DNA of 64,000 nucleotides, from NCBI RefSeq assembly GCF_023078455.1, contig NZ_CP095740.1:4204001-4268000 (forward strand), given 5' to 3'. Of this stretch, positions 18,496 through 29,878 are shown in pieces (position 1 is the stretch's first letter; every line of letters starts with the position of its first letter). The notes under the pieces were generated by a model, which was not told the origin of the DNA, ran no database searches, and was given only the letters and a program-made list of their open reading frames with translations. The DNA is from Luteibacter aegosomatis (GTDB lineage: Bacteria; Pseudomonadota; Gammaproteobacteria; Xanthomonadales; Rhodanobacteraceae). Both the position numbers and the translations under genes were made by a program.

Positions 18496-19038
18496 TTACA
18501 GCGCCACCTGCCCGAATTGCTCGCGCACCTTCAAGCTACCCAGGGCCCAGGCAAGCCAGGCCAGCACCGGTATCGACACCAGCTTTAGCACCACGCCGAT
18601 GAGCAGGATCGCGCGGTGCTTGGTGGCCATCTCGAGCAACGGCGCGGGCAACCCGGGCTGGGAAAGCACCACGCCCATCTGCTGCCATTGGTCGTAACCC
18701 ACCCAGGCGGTGTAGGCCGCCCAGGCGACGAGAAGCAGGGCGATGACCCGCATGCCCGACCGGGCCCATTCGCGCCAACGCAAGGTGGACAGCGCGAACA
18801 CCATCACCACGAAGGCGGCCAGCATGTAGCCCACGGTCCAGGCCAGTGCCACGCGCGGGTCGGGGCCCTGACCGGCCGCCTCCGCACTCATGGCGGTCAC
18901 GGCATGGCCGATCACCACCGCGGCATAGGTATTGAGCACGAATCCCGCGGCGGCCAGCAGCATCACCAGCCAGACCAGGATGCGCCACGGGGCGAAAGGA
19001 CGGCCCCCGCCGGGGGCCGCGAGCTTCTTCAACGCCAT
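18496..19038 (-). CDS. Four-span hypothetical membrane protein
   Basis: The 180-residue protein has about four hydrophobic segments (near residues 18-40, 68-88, 98-115 and 145-167). No family is recognised. Its ATG overlaps the stop of the upstream peroxiredoxin gene by one base (TGATG), so translation is probably coupled, and the protein may act with that peroxiredoxin in the envelope. Nothing in it suggests redox chemistry, as there are no Cys pairs. Confidence 0.68.
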   Translation of the reverse strand: MALKKLAAPGGGRPFAPWRILVWLVMLLAAAGFVLNTYAAVVIGHAVTAMSAEAAGQGPDPRVALAWTVGYMLAAFVVMVFALSTLRWREWARSGMRVIALLLVAWAAYTAWVGYDQWQQMGVVLSQPGLPAPLLEMATKHRAILLIGVVLKLVSIPVLAWLAWALGSLKVREQFGQVAL

Positions 19039-19568
19039 CAGGCGCCCTTCTTCAGCTCGGCGAGGTCCGCGAGCACCTGACCGGAGTTCTTCTCCGGATC
19101 GACATCTTTATAGACCTTGGCGATCTTGCCCTGGGGGCTGATGAGGAAGGTCTCGCGCAGCGCGTACTTCTGGCCCTTCGGGCTGGTGGTCAACACGCCG
19201 TACTTCGTCGCGACGGCGCTGTCGGCGTCGGACAGCAGCGGGAACGGCACGTGGTACTTCTCGGCGAACTCGGCATGCGACTTGACGTCGTCGAGGCTCA
19301 CGCCCAGCACCTGGGCGCCGGCCTTGTGCAGCTTGGCCGTGTCGTCGCGGTAGGTGCAGACCTCGGTGGTGCAGCCGGCGGTGAAGTCCTTCGGGTAGAA
19401 GTACAGCACCAACCATTCGCCCTTCTTCGTATCCGAAGCCAGGGTGTGCCATTCGCCCTTCTGGTCCTGCAGCCTGTAATCCGGGGCTTGGTCGCCGACC
19501 GTCGGCTGGGCGGCCCAGGCGGACACGGTGGCGAGACTGAGAGCGAGCGAGACGAGCAGACGACGCAT
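19038..19568 (-). CDS. Exported PrxQ/Bcp-type peroxiredoxin
   Basis: The 176-residue thiol peroxidase has a predicted signal peptide (MRRLLVSLALSLATVSAWAAQ), suggesting periplasmic reduction of hydroperoxides. The thioredoxin-fold motif YFYPKDFTAGCTTEVCTYRD places the peroxidatic Cys at 66 and the resolving Cys at 71 (C-x4-C), the arrangement of PrxQ/Bcp proteins. The frame is open to 20207 through the neighbouring gene's antiphase, so the start is set at ATG 19568. A terminator lies just upstream at 19639-19665. Confidence 0.9.
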   Translation of the reverse strand: MRRLLVSLALSLATVSAWAAQPTVGDQAPDYRLQDQKGEWHTLASDTKKGEWLVLYFYPKDFTAGCTTEVCTYRDDTAKLHKAGAQVLGVSLDDVKSHAEFAEKYHVPFPLLSDADSAVATKYGVLTTSPKGQKYALRETFLISPQGKIAKVYKDVDPEKNSGQVLADLAELKKGA

Positions 19569-19638
19569 GGGGGGAACCTCGCGGGTTGGGATCGCGTGAG
19601 TGTACTCGCCATGCCCCAAAGGTTGCCCCTGCGCACGA

Positions 19639-19665
19639 AAAAGGCGCCTCTGGGGGGCGCCTTTT
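19639..19665 (-). terminator. Rho-independent terminator
   Basis: AAAAGGCGCC (19639-19648) pairs perfectly with GGCGCCTTTT (19656-19665) around an 8-base loop. On the minus strand the stem is followed by a run of five T, so it ends the transcript of the exported protein at 19688-20140. Confidence 0.85.
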
Positions 19666-19687
19666 CCGGTCACACGAACTGCCGAGC

Positions 19688-20140
19688 TTACTTGAGCTTT
19701 TCGATCTCGAACTTGCTCAAGTCGACGCCCAGGTTGAAGCCACGGCCGGTACCGGTAATGGCCAGGGACACCTCGCCCTTGGTCATCGCGGCGCTCTCGG
19801 CACTCTTGACCGCACCGGCGTTGGCACCACCGCTGGCGTAGTCGCCGTAGATCTCGTGGATGCCCTTGACGTTGGTGAACTCGCCCTTGCCGTCCTCGAT
19901 GCTGAACTTGCCGGCCGTGAGGCCGCCGCCGCGCACGTGGATGATCACGTCGGCGCTCTGGCCGTTGTCGCAGCGGACATGGCCGCGGCCGTCGGCCTTC
20001 TTGTAGATGGCGGCCCAGCCCGTGGTGCTGAAGGTCATGTGGCACTTGGTCGCCGCTTCGGCAGCGTGTGCCGGCTGCGCCGCGAACGCGCCCGCGGAAG
20101 CCAGAGCCAGGACGGCCAACCCGGTAATGCGCTTGATCAT
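19688..20140 (-). CDS. Small exported protein, unknown function
   Basis: The 150-residue protein has a clear signal peptide (MIKRITGLAVLALASAGAFAAQPAHA). The mature part is about 125 residues and predicted mostly beta, with two Cys (TKCHMTF and VRCDNGQ) that may form a disulfide, and glycine-rich strands (VRGGGLTAGKF, GTGRGFNLGVDLSKFE). The pattern suggests a small periplasmic beta-sandwich. The start ATG 20140 has AGGGAGAAAG upstream. It is followed by a strong terminator and is monocistronic. Confidence 0.7.
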   Translation of the reverse strand: MIKRITGLAVLALASAGAFAAQPAHAAEAATKCHMTFSTTGWAAIYKKADGRGHVRCDNGQSADVIIHVRGGGLTAGKFSIEDGKGEFTNVKGIHEIYGDYASGGANAGAVKSAESAAMTKGEVSLAITGTGRGFNLGVDLSKFEIEKLK

Positions 20141-20356
20141 GTTCTTTCTCCCTGCTGGAAATGGCGAATGGGCGGGACGAGTATCGTCCGGCGGAGGCAT
20201 TGTCCACTCACGAATGTGAAGAAAGGCGGAGCGGCCGCGGGGCCGTTCAGGCCCGGCGCGGAATCGTGGACGGCCGGTGAATCCATTTCCCGATCACGCG
20301 CGCCGGGCCTACCATGGCGCCGTCCCGCACGATCCCCGAAAATAAGGAAGCCTTTC

Positions 20357-20770
20357 ATGCCCAATCACATCCTCGTCGGCTACGACGGGTCGGAAACCGC
20401 CCGGCGGGCCTACCTCTTCGCCCTCGACCTGGGGGTCTGTTCCAAGGCCAGGATCACCCTGCTGTCCGTCTACCAGCTCGAGAACGGGGCGGACACCGCC
20501 GGATTGGTGATGACCGAAAACAGCGGCAAGCGGCTGGACGAGCTCCGTGCCGAGGTCGCGGCCCTCGCGCCGTCGCCGGGCGCCGAGGTGACGGTCGACC
20601 TGGTCCAGGGCAGCCCGGGGGACGCCCTGCTCTCCTACGTCGAAAAGCACGGCATCGACCACATCGTCATCGGCCATACCGAGCGCGGGGCCCTGGCCCG
20701 CTGGCTGGTGGGCTCGACGTCCACCGACGTGCTGGCCCGGGCCCACGTGCCCGTGACCGTGGTTCGCTAG
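20357..20770 (+). CDS. Universal stress protein (UspA family)
   Basis: The 137-residue cytoplasmic protein begins MPNHILVGYDGSETARRA, with the family's nucleotide-binding Asp. The C-terminal ATP-binding loop reads VIGHTERGALARWLVGSTSTDVL; compared with the usual G-2x-G-9x-G-S/T, the second Gly is Glu, so ATP binding may be altered. AAGGA lies 10 bases before ATG 20357. The open frame upstream to 19586 is antisense to two real genes and is rejected. Confidence 0.9.
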   Translation: MPNHILVGYDGSETARRAYLFALDLGVCSKARITLLSVYQLENGADTAGLVMTENSGKRLDELRAEVAALAPSPGAEVTVDLVQGSPGDALLSYVEKHGIDHIVIGHTERGALARWLVGSTSTDVLARAHVPVTVVR

Positions 20771-20881
20771 CCCGATGAGGCACGCCGGGCGGCAGTCGTA
20801 GCCATTCGCGCCCGGCATTTGTCACAATTCGGTCAGACGCCCCAGGGGGCGATACCACATGAGCGCCGAGGACCACCCGCA

Positions 20882-21703
20882 GTGAGTTACACCGCCAGCC
20901 TGCCATGGACGCTTGATAAGCTCGACTTCTCGCGCATCGACGTCGCCAAGGTCAGGGACAACGAAGACCTCTTTTTCCTCCTGTGCAGTTCGTCGTTCGT
21001 CGAGAGCGGCTCGGACCTCTACACGCACAACCTCGTCGACCACTTCGCCGGCGACGACGAACTCCAGGGGTGGTTGCGCGACCACTGGGAGCACGAGGAA
21101 CTCCAGCACGGCCGTGCGCTCGCGGCGTACGTCAAGCACGTATGGCCCGAGTTCGACTGGGACGCGGGGTTTCGCAACTTCTTCGCGCATTACGGCTCGG
21201 TCTGCACGTCGGAAGAACTCGAACCCAACCGAGGCCTCGAACTCGCGGCGCGTTGCGTGGTGGAAACCGGCACGGCCAGCCTCTACCGCGCGTTGAACGA
21301 CGTCACCGACGAGCCGGTGCTGCGCGAGCTGACCAACCTGATCAAGAGCGACGAAGTGCGGCACTACAAGCACTTCTACCAGCACTTCCGCATCTATCGC
21401 GAGCGCGACCGCATCGGCCGCATCAGCACGCTGCGCACCCTGCTCAAGCGCCTGAGCGAGATCAAGAACGAAGACAGCGACATCGCGCTGCGCCACGTGT
21501 TCAACACGCGCTATCCCGACAAGGCGCACGACGATGCCGAGTTCCGTCGCGTCACCTCGCGTGCCGAGGGCATGCTCAAGCGCCACATCCCGGCCGAGAT
21601 GACGGTGAAGATGCTGCTGCGTCCGCTCGATCTGCCCGCGCGGGTGAACACCTTCCTCGAAAAGCCGTTGACGCGGATTACCGAGAAGCTGTTCCTGCAC
21701 TGA
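20882..21703 (+). CDS. Ferritin-like di-iron domain protein
   Basis: The 273-residue, mostly helical protein has carboxylate/His motifs typical of di-iron helical bundles: DHWEHEELQHGRALAAYV, CVVETGTASLYRAL and IKSDEVRHYKHFYQHF. It lacks a signal peptide. GTG 20882 is preferred as start because GAGGA lies 9 bases upstream; the longer frame begins with TTG at 20819 and adds an unlike tail. Homologous proteins are annotated only as ferritin-like; the activity (iron storage, oxidase or hydroxylase) is unknown. It is convergent with a lipoprotein gene. Confidence 0.75.
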   Translation: MSYTASLPWTLDKLDFSRIDVAKVRDNEDLFFLLCSSSFVESGSDLYTHNLVDHFAGDDELQGWLRDHWEHEELQHGRALAAYVKHVWPEFDWDAGFRNFFAHYGSVCTSEELEPNRGLELAARCVVETGTASLYRALNDVTDEPVLRELTNLIKSDEVRHYKHFYQHFRIYRERDRIGRISTLRTLLKRLSEIKNEDSDIALRHVFNTRYPDKAHDDAEFRRVTSRAEGMLKRHIPAEMTVKMLLRPLDLPARVNTFLEKPLTRITEKLFLH

Positions 21704-21729
21704 CGGCATTCGCCAGAACCGGAATCGCG

Positions 21730-21770
21730 GCCCTGGGGTCCTGCGCACGCGGGGACCCAGGGCGTGGGTT
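21730..21770. terminator. Terminator-like hairpin between convergent genes
   Basis: GCCCTGGGGTCC pairs with GGACCCAGGGC (one bulged base) around an ~11-base loop and is followed by GTGGGTTTT on the plus strand. It lies between the stops of the ferritin-like gene and the convergent lipoprotein gene. Confidence 0.5.
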
Positions 21771-21790
21771 TTCGGGCAGGTCCCGCCGCG

Positions 21791-22504
21791 TCACTTTTTC
21801 TTCTTCGCCACGGTCTGCCATTTGTCCGCATCGAAGCCGCCCGTCTCGAACGTGAGGGTGGTTTCGCCTCGGCTGACCGTCACCACGTCGATGGTGAGCC
21901 GCCTGGTGTTCGCAAGATCTTTCAGGAACTGCGCGTCGTTGCGGAACAGCAGCGCCGGTTCGCCGGTCGGCGGACGGAAGGCCTTGATGGTTTTCGCCTT
22001 GCCGTCGAAGCTGGCCTTGAGCGAGCAGTCGCCCTTGCAGACGAAACCCTTGCCGGCCACGGCGTAGAGAAACACGCTCTGCCCCCAATCGGTGTGGCGG
22101 CGCAGGATCAGCCGCACGGTTTCATCGCCCGACGGACGCGACGACTGGATCGTGGCCGTGCTCTGCGTGCCGCCCTGCATCGGCGACACCTGGTACAGCC
22201 ACAAGGCCGCGAGGCGATTCTTCTCGGTGGTTTGCTTGTAATTCGCCTCGAGCGGGCCGAGGGTCTTCTTCACCTCGGCGGCCGCCGGGGAATCGGGAAA
22301 CTTGTCGACGATCTCATGGCCGATCTGCACGGCGGGGCCGTCGTTGTGCAGCTTCAGCAGCTGCTGGTAGATCTCCAGCTTCTTCGCCGCGTCGGCGTTC
22401 GTGTCGTTCGCGGCGGCGGCCTGCGGGGAGGCCGCCTGTTGGTCCTGCGGCGAGGAGCATGCGGCGAGACCGAGGACGGCGAGGAGGGCGGCGATACGGC
22501 GCAT
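21791..22504 (-). CDS. Lipoprotein of unknown function
   Basis: The 237-residue protein has a lipoprotein signal (MRRIAALLAVLGLAAC, lipid-modified Cys16, followed by Ser-Ser). The segment KKLEIYQQLLKLHNDGPAVQIGHEIVDKFPDSPAAAEVKKTL reads like a TPR-type helical pair. The C-terminal half is beta-rich with a Cys pair in GFVCKGDCSLKASFDGK. No family could be named. The frame is open on to 23890 antisense to the MFS gene; the start is set at ATG 22504, which begins the lipoprotein signal. Confidence 0.75.
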   Translation of the reverse strand: MRRIAALLAVLGLAACSSPQDQQAASPQAAAANDTNADAAKKLEIYQQLLKLHNDGPAVQIGHEIVDKFPDSPAAAEVKKTLGPLEANYKQTTEKNRLAALWLYQVSPMQGGTQSTATIQSSRPSGDETVRLILRRHTDWGQSVFLYAVAGKGFVCKGDCSLKASFDGKAKTIKAFRPPTGEPALLFRNDAQFLKDLANTRRLTIDVVTVSRGETTLTFETGGFDADKWQTVAKKKK

Positions 22505-22627
22505 AAGCTTGCGATTCCCTGGATAGCGAGCCCCTAGCTTCGCCCGTGGGGCGCTTCCGATCAATTCTCGCGGGCGTCGCGACACACCGGCCGGCGTAAA
22601 ATCGGGCCATAGCCCCAAGGATCTCCC

Positions 22628-23887
22628 ATGCCTCCACACTCCTCCGGAGCCGATTCGCTGCTCCGCCACCGGGCGTTCGTCTTCTACTGGTTCGCCCGCA
22701 ACGCATCGAGCTTCGGCTTCCAGATGATGTCCGTCGCCGTAGGCTGGCAAATCTACGCGATCACCGGCCGCGCGGTGGACCTGGGCCTGATCGGCCTGGT
22801 GCAGTTCGTACCCTCGGTGCTGCTCGCCCTCCCCGCCGGCCACGTGGCCGACCAGTTCGACCGCCGGCGCATCGTCAAGCTGTGCCAAGCGGTGGAATGG
22901 CTCGCCATCGTGCTCCTGGCCGGTTTCAGCCTGAGCGGCCACCTCGATGAGGCGGGCATCCTCGCGCTCGTGTTCGTGGTGGGCGTCGCCAAGGCGTTCG
23001 AATTCCCGGCCATGTCCTCGATGCTGCCCGCCCTGGTACCGACCCCCTTGCTGCCGCGGGCGATGGCCTCGTCGTCCGCCGCCGGGCAGGCCGCGATGAT
23101 CGCCGGCCCAGCCCTGGGCGGCCTGCTGTACGTGGCCGGCCCGGCCACCGTCTACGGCGTCTCGGCCCTGCTCTACCTCGTGGCGCTGACGCTGATGTCG
23201 AGACTCGTCTACGACCACGCCCCACCGCGCCGCGAACCGGCCACGCTGAAGACACTCTTCGCCGGCGTCCACTTCATCCGCCACCGGCCGGCCGTGTTCG
23301 GCGTGATCTCCCTGGATCTGTTCGCCGTGCTTCTGGGCGGCGCCACCGCCCTGCTGCCGATCTTCGCCCGCGACGTCCTGCATACCGGCCCCTGGGGCCT
23401 CGGCCTGCTGCGCTCGGCGCCCGCCGTGGGCGCCCTGCTGATGTCGATATGGCTGTCCCGGCATACCCTGGAACGCCGCGTGGGGCCGATCATGTTCGCC
23501 TCGGTGGCGGGCTTCGGCCTGGCCACCCTGGTCTTTGCGGTATCGACCTCGTTGCCGCTGTCCCTCGCCGCGCTGTTCGCCCTCGGCGCTTTCGACATGG
23601 TGAGCATGGTGATCCGCGGGGCCCTGGTGCAGCTGGAAACGCCCGACGACATGCGCGGACGGGTGAGCGCCGTGAACGCCATCTTCGTGAACACCTCCAA
23701 CCAGCTCGGCGAATTCGAGTCGGGCATCCTCGCCGCCGCCGTCGGTGCGGTCAATGCCACGGTCATCGGCGGTATCGGCACCCTCGTGGTGGTGGGGCTG
23801 TGGATGTGGTGGTTCCCGTCCCTTCGCCGGCGCCAGGGGCTGGTTTCCGAACCCGCGCCCCCGGAAGGCGCCAGCGACACGATCTGA
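22628..23887 (+). CDS. MFS transporter, EntS/MFS_3-like exporter
   Basis: The 419-residue protein has a predicted 12 transmembrane segments. MFS motif A appears as GHVADQFDRRRIVKLCQ. The N-terminal RHRAFVFYWFARNASSFGFQMMSVAVGWQIYAIT and the late ETPDDMRGRVSAVNAIFV are characteristic of the MFS_3 group, which includes the enterobactin exporter EntS. No siderophore genes are nearby, so the cargo is unknown. It is followed after 60 bases by a thioredoxin-like gene on the same strand. Confidence 0.87.
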   Translation: MPPHSSGADSLLRHRAFVFYWFARNASSFGFQMMSVAVGWQIYAITGRAVDLGLIGLVQFVPSVLLALPAGHVADQFDRRRIVKLCQAVEWLAIVLLAGFSLSGHLDEAGILALVFVVGVAKAFEFPAMSSMLPALVPTPLLPRAMASSSAAGQAAMIAGPALGGLLYVAGPATVYGVSALLYLVALTLMSRLVYDHAPPRREPATLKTLFAGVHFIRHRPAVFGVISLDLFAVLLGGATALLPIFARDVLHTGPWGLGLLRSAPAVGALLMSIWLSRHTLERRVGPIMFASVAGFGLATLVFAVSTSLPLSLAALFALGAFDMVSMVIRGALVQLETPDDMRGRVSAVNAIFVNTSNQLGEFESGILAAAVGAVNATVIGGIGTLVVVGLWMWWFPSLRRRQGLVSEPAPPEGASDTI

Positions 23888-23947
23888 CAAGCGGCGCGTT
23901 TAGTGTTATACGAGTGGACGTCTATACCGCCAAAAGAGACGTCCGCC

Positions 23948-25246
23948 ATGAAGCAGTTGCTAGCCGCCGCCCTGCTGGGGCTCGTCGCGCCGGTGCTCGC
24001 CGCACCCACGGCCCCCGCCAGCATCGATGCCGCCCTGGCCCAGGCCAGGCGCGAGAACAAGCCGGTACTCATCGATTTCCAGGCGGTCTGGTGTTACTCC
24101 TGCTATTTCATGGCCGCTCACGTGCTCAACGGCAAGGAGTGGAACGACCTCGAACGCAAGGTCGTCTTCTACGAGGCCGATGCCGACAAGCCGGCCGACA
24201 AGGCATGGATGACGAAACTCAACGTGCACTTCCTGCCGACCTACGTCGCCATCGGTCCCGACGGCGAAGAGCTCGGCCGCATCCTCGCCGAACGGCCGCG
24301 CGACGCCTTCTACGCCGAGGTGGGCACGTTGCTCTCCGGCGATGCGCGGTTGTCGAAACAGAAGGCGGATGCCGCCAGGGGCGTCATGAGCGCGGTGGCC
24401 GAGGTACTCGAGACGTACCAGCTGCGTTACCAGGGCAAGGAGGGCCTGGCCTGGTTCGATACGCTGCCGGCGATGGTGCGCAACGTGTCCGACAAGGACA
24501 AGCGCGTGGCGATCGCCAAGCAACAGCTTCGCCTGCTCGACGCGCAGGCCGCCAAGGACGAAGCGACCATCGCGGATGCGGCCACCCACGTGCTCGATGG
24601 CGACATCGGTTGCCAGAGACCCTACGTGCTCGATGCCTTGCTGGGTGCCGTGACGTCACGCACCGACGCGGAACGGAAGGCGTTGCTGTCGCCACAGAAG
24701 GCGCGTTACGACGAGTACCTTGCCGCCCAGGTATTCACCGCCGCACCGGCATGTGCCGACCAACGTAGCGCGGTACTCGCCGCCGCCGATCTCGATGCGG
24801 CGCTGGGCGACCACGACGGCGAGCAGGCCGTGCTGCGAAAGGCCATCGACCTCAGCCGGGAAAAACTGGGCGGCAACCTGAAGAGCGATCGAAACGTCGC
24901 GGACAACCTGCGGGTCTACCTCCTGCGCGCGAAGGCGGGCGACGAGCTCGACACGCTGGAAAAACAGCTCATTGCGGCCTATCCCGAAGACTACGTGTAC
25001 AACTATCGCTATGGGCGGCGCCTGGTGGAGAACGGCAAGTTCTCCGAAGGCCTTCCGTACCTCGACAAGGCCGCGAAGAAGGCCTATGGCGCGAATGCCA
25101 TCACGGTGGCGACGTATCGGGTGAAGGCATTGCGAGGGCTCGACCGCGATGCCGAGGCGCAGAAGGTCGTGGCGCAGACGGTGGCCTCGGAAGGCAAGTC
25201 GTTTCCTGAGCAGGCGAAGAAGTTGCAGGAGTCGCTGAAGTCGTAA
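23948..25246 (+). CDS. Exported thioredoxin-domain protein with helical repeat tail
   Basis: The 432-residue protein has a signal peptide (MKQLLAAALLGLVAPVLAAP). A thioredoxin domain follows (~20-140) with the redox motif WCYSC (Cys49 and Cys52), like the C-terminal domain of DsbD or thioredoxin_7 proteins. From ~150 the protein is helical and ends with TPR-like repeats (YNYRYGRRLVENGKFSEGLPYLDKAAKKAYG...). It is likely a periplasmic thiol-disulfide protein with a partner-binding tail; no partner is identified. Confidence 0.82.
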   Translation: MKQLLAAALLGLVAPVLAAPTAPASIDAALAQARRENKPVLIDFQAVWCYSCYFMAAHVLNGKEWNDLERKVVFYEADADKPADKAWMTKLNVHFLPTYVAIGPDGEELGRILAERPRDAFYAEVGTLLSGDARLSKQKADAARGVMSAVAEVLETYQLRYQGKEGLAWFDTLPAMVRNVSDKDKRVAIAKQQLRLLDAQAAKDEATIADAATHVLDGDIGCQRPYVLDALLGAVTSRTDAERKALLSPQKARYDEYLAAQVFTAAPACADQRSAVLAAADLDAALGDHDGEQAVLRKAIDLSREKLGGNLKSDRNVADNLRVYLLRAKAGDELDTLEKQLIAAYPEDYVYNYRYGRRLVENGKFSEGLPYLDKAAKKAYGANAITVATYRVKALRGLDRDAEAQKVVAQTVASEGKSFPEQAKKLQESLKS

Positions 25247-25264
25247 AAGCGACGCTTCACGGGA

Positions 25265-25345
25265 ATCGCGGACAGGGTCCGCTCCCACCCCTTCGGTAGG
25301 CGGGCTTACGATCGAAGGGTGGGAGCGGACCTCTCCGCGATGCGA
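25265..25345. repeat. REP-like inverted doublet downstream of the thioredoxin-like gene
   Basis: Two ~28-base GC-rich sequences face each other: 25265-25295 and 25314-25342. One is nearly the reverse complement of the other, differing by two indels and one mismatch. Each half contains its own mini-hairpin (GCGGAC...GTCCGC), as in REP elements, and the pair resembles a REPIN. The inner GCTCCC(A/G)CCCCT(T/C)CGGTAGGCGGG recurs in the element at 29879-29967. Confidence 0.72.
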
Positions 25346-25403
25346 CTCACGGCGGGGAAGCCTCCAGGAGGTATGCTTTCGGGGTATCGCCCCCGGGACT
25401 GCC

Positions 25404-26081
25404 ATGATCACCGTCCACCACCTCAACAATTCCCGCTCCCAACGCATCCTCTGGCTGCTCGAGGAACTCGGCCTCCCCTACGAGATCGTCCGCTACCAGC
25501 GCGATCCGAAGACGATGCTCGCGCCGAAGGAACTGCGCGCGGTGCATCCGCTGGGCAAGTCGCCCGTGCTGGTCGATGGCGATATCACCGTGGTCGAATC
25601 CGGTGCCGTCATCGAATACCTGGTCGACCGCTATGGCGAAGGACGGCTCCGGCCCTCGCCGGGGACGCCCGAACTGCTGCGCTATCGCCAATTCCTGCAT
25701 TACGCCGAGGGATCGGCCATGCCGCCGTTGTTGCTCAAGTTGGTATTTCGGCGGATGGAATCGGCACCCGTGCCTTTCTTCGCCAAGCCGGTGGCGCGGA
25801 TGCTGGCACGCGGGGCGCAAAAAACCTTCGTCGACCCTCAGCTGAAACTTCACCTGGAATACCTCGAAGGCGAAATCGGCAAGACCGGCTGGTTCGCCGG
25901 GGACGCCTTCAGCGCCGCGGACATCCAGATGAGCTTTCCCCTCGAAGCCGCCGCGAGCCGCGGCGCCCTGACGGACGCCCATCCCCGGCTGCGGGACTTC
26001 CTCGAGCGCATCCATTCGCGGCCGGCGTGGAAGGCCGCGCTGGAACGCGGGGGCGACTACGATCTCGCGCCCAAACGCTGA
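25404..26081 (+). CDS. Glutathione S-transferase family protein
   Basis: The 225-residue protein has an N-terminal thioredoxin-like domain (MITVHHLNNSRSQRILWLLEELGLPYEIV; the Ser of NNSRSQR is the likely glutathione-activating residue; cis-Pro in GKSPVLVD; ES in VVESGAVIEYL) and an all-helical C-terminal domain (~90-225). This is close to bacterial beta/zeta-like GSTs that start with this NSRSQRILW pattern. Substrate unknown. It stands alone between the REP doublet and a small membrane protein gene. Confidence 0.9.
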   Translation: MITVHHLNNSRSQRILWLLEELGLPYEIVRYQRDPKTMLAPKELRAVHPLGKSPVLVDGDITVVESGAVIEYLVDRYGEGRLRPSPGTPELLRYRQFLHYAEGSAMPPLLLKLVFRRMESAPVPFFAKPVARMLARGAQKTFVDPQLKLHLEYLEGEIGKTGWFAGDAFSAADIQMSFPLEAAASRGALTDAHPRLRDFLERIHSRPAWKAALERGGDYDLAPKR

Positions 26082-26178
26082 ATCCCTGTTCAATCAGGCG
26101 TGTGCGTGTTTACACGACCCTCACGGCGGCCACCGCAAAGTCGTTACCCGACAGTAACGTTCGTTAGGGAGCGCCTCC

Positions 26179-26499
26179 ATGAGAAACCGCGATTTCGCAC
26201 GTCAGGTCGAGAGTGCCGTGAACGGTGCATCGGGTCGCGTCCGCCATTATGCCGACGAGGCGGTGGACGCCGGTAGCGATCTTCTGGATCGTACCCGCCG
26301 GGTCACGAGCAAGCTCAACGCTTATAACAACCGCCGGCGCATGCGCTACATGGCCGAAGACTTCGCCGACGAAGCCAGCTACCAGTACCGTCGCCTGCGT
26401 CGGCAGGTGCGCCGTAACCCCGGCGTGACCATCGGCATCGCCGCCGCGGCCATCGGTACGTTCCTGCTGATCCGCCACGCGCTGCGCGACGACGACTGA
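26179..26499 (+). CDS. Small C-tail-anchored membrane protein (DUF883/ElaB-like)
   Basis: The 106-residue protein has an amphipathic charged helix region in the first ~75 residues and a single hydrophobic segment near the C-terminus (VTIGIAAAAIGTFLLIRHAL), followed by DDD. This layout resembles ElaB/YqjD/DUF883 inner-membrane proteins, some of which bind ribosomes in stationary phase; sequence similarity is not strong enough to be sure. AGGGAG precedes ATG 26179, and a short inverted repeat (CGTTAC/GTAACG, 26142-26159) lies in the leader. A strong terminator follows. Confidence 0.7.
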   Translation: MRNRDFARQVESAVNGASGRVRHYADEAVDAGSDLLDRTRRVTSKLNAYNNRRRMRYMAEDFADEASYQYRRLRRQVRRNPGVTIGIAAAAIGTFLLIRHALRDDD

Positions 26500-26526
26500 T
26501 ACGGGTAACGAGGGGAATCCTCAACC

Positions 26527-26556
26527 AAGGGCCGGGAACGATCCCGGCCCTTTTTT
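26527..26556 (+). terminator. Rho-independent terminator
   Basis: GGGCCGGGA (26529-26537) and TCCCGGCCC (26542-26550) form a perfect stem with loop ACGA and are followed by six T. It ends the transcript of the small tail-anchored protein; the flanking A/T bases also make it usable in the opposite direction. Confidence 0.92.
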
Positions 26557-26560
26557 ATGC

Positions 26561-26890
26561 TCACGGCACGGGATGCTGTTCGACCACCTTGTCCACGTGC
26601 CAGCGAACGCGGGAGGCGTCCTGCGGGGGATTCTTCACCTCCACCTCGGTCACCTTCAACAGGTATTCGTTACCGGGTTGCCAGTCGAAGCCCTCGACGG
26701 GGGCATGGTTGAGCTGCCAAGGCTGCGTGGGCTGCTCGCGGTACTGCAGGCACTCGGTCTTCATCGCGCCGTTGCTGCACGGCGCTTTCTGGCCGGCGAT
26801 GTAGACCAGGCGGGAGCGGGAGCCGTGGGTGTCCGGCGTGGTGGCACAGGCGGTAAGGGTGAGCAGTAAGGCGGCAATCGCGAGGCGCAT
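26561..26890 (-). CDS. DUF4377-type lipoprotein
   Basis: The 109-residue protein has a lipoprotein signal (MRLAIAALLLTLTAC, Cys15). The mature part has two further Cys (APCSNGAMKTECLQYRE) and the pattern CLQYRE...W...FDWQPGNEYLLKVTEVEV, characteristic of the DUF4377 domain found alone or with META/HslJ domains in outer-membrane lipoproteins. Function unknown. The start is set at 26890 by the lipoprotein signal; the longer frame from 26968 is rejected. Confidence 0.75.
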   Translation of the reverse strand: MRLAIAALLLTLTACATTPDTHGSRSRLVYIAGQKAPCSNGAMKTECLQYREQPTQPWQLNHAPVEGFDWQPGNEYLLKVTEVEVKNPPQDASRVRWHVDKVVEQHPVP

Positions 26891-26965
26891 GAGATGTGGT
26901 CCGTTCGAAAGCGCCACCTTCATATCATCCCGCAGGTGACGCGTCCGCCAAGGCCGTTGCGACGG

Positions 26966-27003
26966 CAAGAAAAAAGCCGGGGTTTCCCCCGGCTTTTTTC
27001 TTG
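26966..27003 (-). terminator. Rho-independent terminator after aceE
   Basis: Perfect 17-base arms (26966-26982 and 26987-27003) with a 4-base loop; the GC core CCGGGG/CCCCGG is flanked by A6 and T6 runs, so it can work in both directions. It lies just beyond the aceE stop codon. Confidence 0.93.
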
Positions 27004-27018
27004 CCGCACCGTGACGGA

Positions 27019-29712
<2,694 letters not shown>

Positions 29713-29878
29713 GGATGCTCCGGCGGCGCCCAAGGCGCGCTCATGGGGGCTGAAGACACCCGCTGGGGGAGCGGGGAAACCGGCCGATGATACCGCAACC
29801 TTCCGGCATACGCGGCCGTACGGCGGTTTGTATCGATAAAAACTGCTATGCCATCGGGTACTGGCCCACTTGCGCGGG

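Noticed and set aside
19038..20207. 389-codon frame joining two genes
   Set aside because: The part above 19568 is out of phase with the real exported protein at 19688-20140; the peroxiredoxin signal peptide gives the true start.
20771..20881. GCCGGGC/GCCCGGC hairpin after the universal stress gene as a terminator
   Set aside because: The loop is long (about 20 bases), the stem only 7 bases and no T-run follows.
21791..23890. Single 699-codon minus-strand frame covering the lipoprotein and the MFS gene
   Set aside because: The upstream two thirds are antisense to the MFS gene; a clear lipoprotein signal starts at 22504.
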